A stretch of 64,000 nt of DNA, from the NCBI GenBank assembly GCA_022414725.1, contig CM039463.1, positions 89,852,484 to 89,916,483 on the forward strand, in the 5' to 3' direction. The stretch is from Microglena sp. YARC. Taxonomy: Eukaryota > Chlorophyta > Chlorophyceae > Chlamydomonadales > Chlamydomonadaceae. The position numbers were made by a program, and so were the translations under genes. Shown in pieces: positions 44,906-64,000 of this stretch; the stretch's first letter is position 1, and each line of letters opens with the position of its first letter. The notes below the pieces were generated by a model. It made no database searches. It saw only the letters and a program-made list of their open reading frames with translations, and had not been told where the DNA came from.

Positions 44906-45244
44906 TATCAGCATGAATAGCGGTGCTCTCGCTTGTTTTATGTCTTGGTGACTCCTTATGTACTCCCTTACAACTATCGGTCCTGACAGTACTATGTCAG
45001 CTTCCCGTAGACTGTGTCATTCTTCATGACACTGTGACGACTTCCTGTTGACTGTGTCATCGGTTCTTCTGACACGCGCTGTCTAGCCTGTACCCTGATC
45101 AGGTTCCAGGCTACCGCCCCTTTCCTCCGCTGGTGTCCCTTTATGGTTCCCCAGTCTTTTGTAATATTATTCTCGTCTCCGCATTTATAGATTGGCGTGC
45201 TGCACACACAAAGTCCACTCTCCGGAGTGTTATCCAAGCTGATA
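44906..45244 (+). repeat. 3' LTR
   Basis: 339 bp, nearly identical to 40892-41233, followed by the CTGAT target duplication. Confidence 0.93.
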
Positions 45245-45249
45245 CTGAT

Positions 45250-46166
45250 CAAACACAACGAATGCGCCGTGTGCATTGCTGGCATTAAATCTTGTCCCTG
45301 GATTCAAAGAGATCATGCGGCGAGCAGAATCGGGCGAAAAGTTAAAAAGCACTGGAATCAAAAATAGCGGGGTGCCCTGGTAGATAGGCGTATAAGCTTA
45401 TCCAACGTCATTTTTACCTGAGGCCACCGAAGTAGCCCAAGGTGACTCCATGGGGACTAGGATCCCTGGGTCCACCTGTCGTGCAGTTTTCCAGAAGAGA
45501 TGCTACATCCGGGAAAGACACAAAGAAGCTAATACAAGCTGTCTGTCAGCGTATACTACTAGGACACGAGTGCCATACAGGCATCTGATCAGATGGGGAG
45601 GAACGAACCCCCCCGTTTTCCTCCCGAGTCAGGCATTATTGTCAGCGTATACTACTAGGACACGAGTGCCATACAGGCATCTGATCAGATGCCTGTATGG
45701 CACTCGTGTCCTAGTAGTATACGCTGACACTGTCAAGAAAGAACGCTGCGCGTTTTACAGCTGTCAAAGCGGCACTACTGGGCATTAAAAATTCACTGTC
45801 AAATTGAGCTGCTCAAACTGCCACTTCGAAGGTTCGGGCATTGCAGGGCTTTGCTGTTGCCGAAAATAAGTGTACAGCAGCGGTCCCCCCTGGCGTCCCC
45901 CCTGGGCTTCCCCCCCCACCCCCCACCCATCCGAAAAAATAGTAGGGGGCCCTGGCAGGTCCCCTGGAGGTCGGCCCAGGGGATGGTGTAATTCAAGCAG
46001 CAGTGGCAGCCTCCTTGGTGAAAGATGCGCAAGCAGATGCTTACTTTTCCACGGTTCTACACGGATGTAACAATTTCAATTTCAATGTCTTACTTATCCA
46101 AACAATCTAATATTGGGGGTCAAGATTTAATATAGCATGGCATGGCATTATTATTCAACTTGGTTG
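45250..46166. other. Intergenic between LTR element and hAT MITE
   Basis: Holds the palindrome described separately and a C-rich stretch (45885-45930). No gene seen. Confidence 0.5.
45640..45729. repeat. Perfect 90-bp palindrome
   Basis: Two 45-nt arms (TGTCAGCGTATACTACTAGG...) meet at TGATCA with no loop. One arm plus the centre (about 50 bp) is also present at 45546-45595. Between the two lies a smaller imperfect hairpin (GGGAGGAACG and CGTTTTCCTCCC). Confidence 0.95.
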
Positions 46167-46174
46167 CCTGCAAG

Positions 46175-46493
46175 CAGGGTAGTGCAGGACGCAGCGTCCT
46201 GCGTCGCAGGACGCAACATGGGAGGGTCCGTTGCGTCCCGGACGCAGGTTCAGGATGTTGGTTGCGTCCCGGACGGAGGTTCGGGATGTTGGTTGCGTCT
46301 CACCCACCAGTTGATTGGCCCACCACCACTCCATTGCCTTGAGCTATGGGTTCTGTTTATACTAAGACGCAGCCTGAGGGGTCGTGTGCGTCCCAGGACG
46401 CAACCTACCGCACTGGGTGCGTCCCAGGACGCAACCTACCGAATTAGGGTGCGTCCCAGGACGCAACCCCTGGAGTCCGTTTGAAGTACCCTG
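46175..46493. mobile_element. hAT-type MITE, copy 2
   Basis: The element is 319 bp with the same CAGGGTA/TACCCTG ends. Target duplication CCTGCAAG (46167-46174) and CCTGTAAG (46494-46501) has one mismatch. It is longer than copy 1 because of extra GGACGCAACCTACCG-type and TTCRGGATGTTGGTTGCGTC-type repeats. Confidence 0.92.
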
Positions 46494-46929
46494 CCTGTAA
46501 GGCTAATGAACTTAATAGCTCACTGACTACCCGTAGTTCCATGAAGGCAGGAGCAGCAACTCCCGAGGCTACAGTTGCTACTGGGCAACCTGCAGGAACT
46601 AGTGCGAAACAGCAGATGTCCTTGTCAAGCACAATGCGCTGATGCAATGAGCTGCGAGAGGCACGGAGATGCGAATTTGCCAAGGGGAAATCGTAGACAT
46701 GCTCCAGGTCCCTAGTTTGAGTCCACAGGACAGGAGGGAAACGACAAATGAAAACACCGCTTCCACAGTCTGCAACCCTGAGATCCGTACGCGAAAAAGG
46801 GAGGCAGGGAGCTCCAGGTAATCCGCCCCCGACGGGAATCGAACATAAGTTGCGTGGATGTAATTATAACCGGCAAGTTTGACCGTTTTTTTGTCCAACT
46901 GTGACGATGAGGAGATCGCAAGTATCGCC

Positions 46930-49900
46930 TGTACTTGTAGTTAAGGCTTTGGCGGCAGGAGTTCGAGCTCCGCTTGGGGCCTTCCACCTCCTCAGGTGGC
47001 TCTCTGTCGGTGGCGATGTTTGAGGGCTTGTTTGAGTGCCGCAAAGCCCTCAAACAGTCACCCCCTGGCAAGTCACCTGGCCCGGATGGGATCCCTGAAG
47101 AGTTGTACCGCACTTTTGCAGACATCTTTACCCCGTTGCTCTGTCGGTTGTTCACAGCCATGGGGACAAGGGAGACCCTTCCTCATAATTTCTTGGAGGG
47201 GCTGCTCATCATTCGCCGTTAAGGCGGGGATCATCTGAACCCTGGCAATTACATACCTATCACTCTTTTGAATTCTGATTACAAACTGTTGGCTAAGGTC
47301 TTGGCCAACCGGCTTGGGCCAGTCCTTCCCCAAATCATACCATCAGACCAATCAGCCTTCCTCCCCCGAAGGCAGATTGGTCATTCTATTCTGTTTCTTC
47401 AGCTATTACCGGAATTGTTCAAAGCTCAAGAAAAATCTGGAGTGCTTGCTTTCCTGGATTTTCGTAAAGCTTATGACACTGTGGATCGCTCTTTCCTTTT
47501 TCAGTGCCTGGAGACCGCAGGGCTAGGTGGTGGTTTCCTCACCTAGGTACGCCTCCTCCTTTCCTCCACCGACACTCGAGCTATGGTAAACGGCTTTCGT
47601 TCTAGAGCGTTTGAGTTCCTATCAGGTGTCCGACATGGCGACCCGCTTTCCCCACTCCTCTTCCTCTTTCCTATGCAAGCCCTCCAGCACTGGTTACTGC
47701 ACCAGAATATCGGGCTAGACATAAAACCTGGCATCCGATGTACGGGATGTAAGTATGCGGATGATACTATTGTCTTGTTGCGCTCCCTTGATCCAGCCCA
47801 CGTTCAGGATCTCCTGACGTGTATGTCTGTTTTTGGTGCGGCTTCTGGTCTCCATCTCAACCACCACAAGAGCCAGCTACTCCCCATTGGGGTGCCGGTA
47901 ATAGGTCCTCTTCCAGACCAGGTTCTTGGTGTCCCAGTTGTAGAGTCGGCCACTATCCTTGGTATCACTTTTGCCAATGGACACCAAACTACCTGCCCCC
48001 CCTATGACCACCCAATGGTTGGACAAGCTCGATCATGTGCAGCAGTGCTACTCACGCCTTGCCAAACTGCCTCTATCTATATTTGGTCGTGGCCTCTCCT
48101 CCTCGGCCTACGGCATTAGCAAGTTGCTCTACCATGCCGAGTTTGAAGGCATCCCTTTAGACGTGGTAGAACAACTGTCATGCCTCACCACTAAGCTGGT
48201 GGACCGGGGTCTGGCCCCAGAATCCACGGCCCTAAAACTTCCAGGTGTTCCATCTGCTCTCCTTCCTGGCTCCCCGAAGCTGGGCGGGTTTGGAATTTTG
48301 GATGTATTCCTTGGCAACACCACATCACCAGTCGCCATGCAGTTTGGGGAGTACGCCTCTTCCGTGGCCTTGCGAGGGGGATCCATGACCGGTCCCCGCC
48401 CTGGCTCATTGTAGCCCATGAGCTTCTCCTCACGCTCATGCCCCCTCATATGGCCTCTCAACCCCCAGCGTTAGGATTTCTCCATGCTTATAGGGACACA
48501 ACCCGCTTCCAAACCTCGGCCTGTGGCCAAGGCCTCCCCCATGGTCCTCTCCGCCGCATGGCGCTTGGAATAGCCGCCCTCTCCACTGCTGCTGGGCCAT
48601 TGCGGGATGTCTCACATTGCCCACTAGAACTGGGTCCTTGGTGTCTTGCATCACCGCTGTGGGGTAACCCCCTTTTGCCAGCCCCACCCCACCGCCCCAA
48701 GATGCTACTCATAATGCCCCTTTGAGTGGTATCCCAGGCACTTTTCTAGATGATGTGTTCTATCCTTTGATGCAAATTCCTTCCCTAGTCTGTGTCTCGG
48801 ATGCCGTCCGCATCTCAGCCTCCCTCTCTGCCGCCCTTAGAGTGTGCTCCCGACTTGTATGGACTGGTGATGTTCGGCGGAACTTCTGCCGCCGCCACGT
48901 TTGGCAGCATGAAGTTACCCGCACTGGACTCATGCACATGCCTCTTACCATGTCTACGTTTGTAGAGGACCCCCTCCATGTGCAGGGGCTGCTGAGCTCT
49001 TTGCTTGATAGCATCCCCCAAAATTGGCGGTCACCTCCTCCTCCTCCCCCCTCACCCCCTCCTCCTCATCCCTCCAACCTGACACATGCCCAGCCTGATA
49101 TCCCGGCCGCTATCAGTGGGCAGTTGCCTTCTCCTCCAGCCCCCCCCCCATGTATCCCTCTTGCACCTCCTCAGCCCACGGCTAGGATGGGTCCTCCCCG
49201 CTCGCCCGTCACCCCTCCCCACTCCACAGGGTTCCCTGTCACTCTAACCAAACTCAAGATTAAGCATGGCACCGCCTTGCAGAGTGTAGCAACAAAGGGC
49301 CTCCAATCTGAGGCACGGGCTACGTACGTGAGCCTTGCCTTGGGTCCACCTTACTGCCCACGGTATCTCTCTGCCCGGACACGGGCGTTTACTAGGCTGC
49401 TTCCTACACTCTGGTCCCTTCCTTGGGAAAACAGCCAAAAGGACATTTTGTGGCGCCTTATGGCCGATGGCGTTCCAGGGGCCTCCTCCCGGATACAGTT
49501 CCGCTGCCCGTGTTGCCCTGATGTGCCTTCTGACTGCGACCCCCGCCTCCACTGCTTTTGGACGTGCCCCGTTGCTTTAGCGGTCCGTGAGGCTCTCCAG
49601 GTTCCCTTGGCCACCCTTTCTGCCTGCCCCATCCAGAGAGCTAGCCTCTGGGTGTGCAACCCCCGCCCCTCCTCAGCCATGGATACCGATGTGTGGGGAA
49701 TTGTTTGCCTTGCGGCCCTGTCAGCTATGGATCATGGCCGCCGGCAATTGTGGAGGTTGGCCTCCTCTGTCCGTGGTGAGGCCACTTCCTGCCCTCGCCA
49801 GGCCACTCTGTATGAGTTATGGGGCCTTCCACCTCCTCAGGTGCCAGCTGTTCGCCCCCTCTCAGAGCGGGCTGGAGCACTTGCTGTGGCTGATTTCTGG

Positions 49901-50137
49901 GCTCGCATTGCTGATTTTGTCGCTACAGAAGAGCCCCCTCCTGAGTGGGAGGACACGGTGGGAGATGATCACCCCTTCATCAGCCATGGTGGGTCCCGTG
50001 TTAATATGGGAGTTCCCAACCCTCCACATATGTCAGTGGCGGATCCTCCGATGGCCCAGGACCATTCCCCCGACAATTTGCTTCTCTCCCAGAATGAGCT
50101 TCTTCCCCTGATCCTCCCTGACAGCCTGGATTACTAG
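46930..50137 (+). pseudogene. Broken non-LTR retrotransposon (LINE) reverse transcriptase ORF
   Basis: Conserved RT blocks occur in order on the plus strand: KSPGPDGIPEELYR (about 47070), NSDYKLLAKVLANRL (about 47270), PSDQSAFLPRRQIGHSI, FLDFRKAYDTVDR (about 47455), GVRHGDPLSPLLF (about 47625) and YADDTIVLL (about 47754), the catalytic box. The distal part has a cysteine-rich CPCC...H-C..C motif (about 49505-49570), as at the C-terminus of many LINE proteins. In-frame stops (near 47221 and 47545) and frame changes near 47980, 48410 and 48720 break it; only 48722-50137 is a long open frame (471 codons). No endonuclease part is seen, so it is probably 5'-truncated near 46.9 kb. A Pro-rich tract lies at about 49035-49160. 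Confidence 0.88.
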
Positions 50138-50960
50138 CTTGGATTTGTTCTTGTCCCTTTGTAGCGACCGTCTTGTTTGTGGCGGTGTAGGTGATGGGGG
50201 GTAGCTTCTGTTTTCACTTCTCGAGTCTCCGTTTGACTCTTGACCTGTTTGACTGCTCTCCTGTGCCCTCTCTCCGTCCTTTAGCTTGGTGGTTTCTTGA
50301 CAGATAGGCTATGGACTCTCTTAGCTTTTCCCCGCTGGTCTTGGTCTTTCGCTTTCCCTCACGCTTTTTATCGTGTTAGTAGTTCTGCTTAGGTTGTTAA
50401 GTGTCCTCTCTTAGCTGTGCTTTTCCTTGTGGCGTTTTGGCTGACGGCTTGGCCTTGTGTTTGCCTTTAGATAGGGAGTGTGAAGGCCGCCTTTTTAGAG
50501 CTCAATGCCTCTCTCCTTGTTTGTTTGGTGTTTTTCCTGTGCCTTTTGTCCTTTACGTCTTCTTGTAGAATCTCGCTTTTTAGGCCGGCAACTCTCAGCC
50601 CTTCTACAATATACACTTAATTCGCTAGTTTCTCTATGCCTGGGTAGTTCGCTTTGCTTGTTGTCAAGCCTTTTAATTTGCTCTTTCGTACGCTTTTTTG
50701 GAGGTCACCTCCTAGACTAGGATCTGAGGGGTATGTTGCCCAAACCCTCACTGTTATAAAACTGTCCAGCTGCCCCGGCGCTGTTCAGTCTCGGCATTGA
50801 TTTTTGCTGAGTATGTAACTATATCCTCTCTCTCCCCGCTGCCGGAAGACGGAGGGTGGTTTCTCGAGTCCGACTTTAGTGCGGTGTTGTTTCACTGCTA
50901 GGACATGAGCCCCTTGAAATATTTATAATCTTTCTTTCTATCGCATATGCATAGGTCTGT
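50138..50960. other. T-rich sequence after the LINE ORF, probably its 3' UTR
   Basis: A pyrimidine-rich stretch follows the LINE stop codon. No poly-A or simple tail marks a clear end, so the limit is uncertain. Confidence 0.4.
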
Positions 50961-50984
50961 CCCCCCTAGGGGGCCGACCAACGA

Positions 50985-51410
50985 AGCCTGACACGTCAGC
51001 CAACTGTCTCATAATTAACTGGCTCATAATCAACTGTCTCATAATTAACTGGCTTCGGCTCCAGTCCGTTGCCACCTGTCGTTCCGTTGCCAGAACTCTC
51101 CGCTATTTTTTGGCGGAGCCGCGGAGCCCCCCCTCCTGGAGGGCGGGAGCCCCCAGATTCACCACATTGTCCGTTTGCCCCGGTTTGCCTCCTCTGGTTT
51201 GTCCGTTCGACCCCTCTGCGTTCGACCGACCGCGACCGACCGCGACCCACCGCGACCGACCGCGACCAGCGACCGACAGAATAAACGAAGCCTGACACGT
51301 CAGCCAACTGTCTCATAAGTCATAACTAACTGGCTTCGGTCAGCTCCAGTCCGCAGTCTGTTGCCACCTGTCGTTCCGTTCCAACACTCCGCCAATTTCC
51401 CGCGTCGCTT
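50985..51410. repeat. Dispersed repeat family D, two tandem copies
   Basis: CCTGACACGTCAGCCAACTG, ACTGGCTTCGG and GTTGCCACCTGTCGTTCCGT occur twice here, with a CGACCGACCGCGACC microsatellite between. Pieces are also at 5648-5700 and, inverted, 6430-6545. It lies 280-700 bp upstream of the PAS gene start. Confidence 0.6.
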
Positions 51411-51690
51411 GCGATGCTGCATAGGACTTGTCTATGTACCTAAGCCTGACCTAAGCTGCCCTCGACTCCACTTCTCTATCGGGCAGTTTCGCCGATTTAC
51501 TGCTAAGTACCGTCTCAAGTTTCTATCACAAAAAAAACTGTATCTATTCTCCCGGAAGTTTTTGAAAGCAAATGCACTCTTCGCCTGAACTCTTTGTTTT
51601 GTTCATGGCGCCGAGCCTTTGGCTGCTACATATATATAGAAAATATACTAGTATTCAGCGTAGTTCGACGTGCGACTAGACATCGCGAGG

Positions 51691-62866
<11,176 letters not shown>

Positions 62867-62899
62867 GTGCGAGTCCTGCATTTATACAGTCTAGTGCAG

Positions 62900-63310
62900 T
62901 GTATTATAGTAGAGTGTTGTATTGGGTAGTGTACTTTCGTATATAGTGGAGTGGAGTGTTGTATATGGTAGGGTACTTTGGAATATAGTGGAGTGGACTG
63001 TTGTATAGGGCAGGGTTCGGTAACTTCGTATACAGTGGATTGGAATGTTGTATAGGGTAGGGTGCTTTCGTATATTGTGGAATGATTGAATGAAGGGTAG
63101 GGTAGGGTACTTTTGTATATAAAGAAGTAGAGTATAGAGTAGGGAAGGGGACTTCAGTATATAGTGGAGTATTGTGGATTGTAGGAAAGAGTAGGGTTGT
63201 GTACTTCTGAATAAAGTGGAGTATAGTGGAGTGGAGTTTTGTATAGGGTAGGTTACTTATGTATACTAGTGGAGTGGAGTATTTTATATGGTAGGGTTGT
63301 GTACTATAGT
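62900..63310. repeat. Degenerate 50-60-bp tandem repeats after exon 10
   Basis: GTATATAGTGGAGTGGAGTG and TTGTATAGGGTAGGGTACTT recur about seven times. Confidence 0.8.
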
Positions 63311-63320
63311 ATATTATAGT

Positions 63321-63471
63321 ATTACATTACATTACATTACATTACATTACATTACATTACATTACATTACATTACATTACATTACATTACATTACATTAC
63401 ATTACATTACATTACATTACATTACATTACATTACATTACATTACATTACATTACATTACATTACATTACA
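63321..63471. repeat. (ATTAC)n, about 30 units
   Basis: A nearly perfect pentanucleotide array. On the minus strand it follows the LINE fragment and its presumed 3' UTR, so it is probably the expanded 3' tail of that retroposon. Confidence 0.95.
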
Positions 63472-63730
63472 TGTTAAAGTCTACTTGACACCGCGAGGGT
63501 GTATGAGACTCTGTGCTTTAAACAAAAAGAAAAAGCACCCACAAAGCAAAAAACCCCATTACATCAGGGGGGTGTCGAGGACAAACAAACCAAGCTCCCA
63601 ACCACCGTTTTGGTGGCGTAGGTATTAAACCCCCTAGAGCCGGACCCATATCTCAACCACTTACAGTGGCGGAGGTAAGAAGCTAACAAATGAGAAGTCA
63701 CAAGAAGAAAAGAAAAAAAGGGATAATAAA

Positions 63731-63979
63731 TTACGGTGCCACTAAGCAGTCCAGGGCTTCCTGTCTTGCTCTTCTACAAGTAGAAAGATAGTCGGCTAGG
63801 TTGCTCCAGAAAGTCTTAGTGCCATTTCCATTCATAAAGGTTCTGAATGTGGAATCGCAGAATTCCACATTCCATACGGTTAAGTCGGTATCCTCATGGA
63901 CATGCCAATAAATATCTGTAAACAGCTTCTGGTAGCGGAGGCGAATATCATAATAAAAAGGGCACTCAAACATATGCAT
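63731..63979 (-). pseudogene. LINE C-terminal fragment, continuing past the window
   Basis: Minus-strand frame MHMFECPFYYDIRLRYQKLF then FTDIYWHVHE... matches the HxxxxC end of the LINE zinc knuckle and the following region; it ends at a stop at 63731. 63472-63730 looks like its 3' UTR and 63321-63471 its simple-repeat tail. Related to but not the same as the fragment at 60150-60770. Confidence 0.7.
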
Positions 63980-64000
63980 TTCATCCTCAGGTTTTTGGAA

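Larger units (their letters stand above)
40892..45244 (+). mobile_element. copia-like LTR retrotransposon with degenerate interior
   Basis: Two direct LTRs (342 and 339 bp) flank a 3.7-kb interior. The ends are TATCAGC...GCTGATA, perfect inverted repeats, and the whole is flanked by a 5-bp duplication CTGAT (40887-40891, 45245-45249). The LTRs differ by eye at only two bases and three one-base indels, so insertion is recent. The interior has no long ORF, only copia integrase remnants, so the element is non-autonomous. It is inserted in the intergenic space. Confidence 0.93.

Overview
The window is nuclear DNA of a eukaryote with intron-rich genes. A plant-like M20D amidohydrolase, a PAS-domain signalling gene, a short plant-type telomere-like stretch (CCCTAAA) and very long repeat-filled introns together suggest a green alga, perhaps prasinophyte-like. 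That lineage call is inference. Nothing bacterial (operons, Shine-Dalgarno sites, CRISPR) is visible.

Layout. (1) About 2.7-38.3 kb, minus strand: one IAA-amino-acid-hydrolase-like M20D amidohydrolase gene. I could place eight exons. Seven have compatible phases and agree with GT-AG splice sites. One short exon between the first and second placed exons is missing. Intron 1 is about 24.8 kb and almost all of it is a single 42-bp minisatellite (13.3-36.0 kb). The other introns carry tandem repeats, MITEs, tRNA-derived SINEs and decayed partial copies of the exon edges next to them. (2) 38.3-51.7 kb: intergenic space filled with mobile elements. It holds two hAT-type MITEs with 8-bp target duplications, a copia-like LTR element with nearly identical LTRs and a decayed interior, a perfect 90-bp palindrome, and a broken LINE of about 3.2 kb. 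(3) 51.7 kb to the right edge, plus strand: the first ten exons (about 1,147 codons) of a gene coding for an N-terminal PAS-like domain, a 641-residue exon of 14-residue (42-bp) repeats, a coiled coil, and a segment that resembles the region before the catalytic domain of algal cyclic-nucleotide phosphodiesterases. The gene runs off the window. Its introns hold compound microsatellites and two LINE 3' fragments.

The most unusual signal is a recurring structure. Introns in both genes contain tandem, decaying copies of the exon-intron junction they border. Donor copies lie downstream of their exon and acceptor copies lie upstream. The amidohydrolase shows this at five exons and the PAS gene at one. 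The 22.6-kb minisatellite ends only about 18 nt before the acceptor of its downstream exon and is pyrimidine-rich on the sense strand, so it may be an extreme case of the same process acting on a polypyrimidine tract.

The two genes are divergently transcribed about 13 kb apart. Nothing in the sequence shows that they work together.
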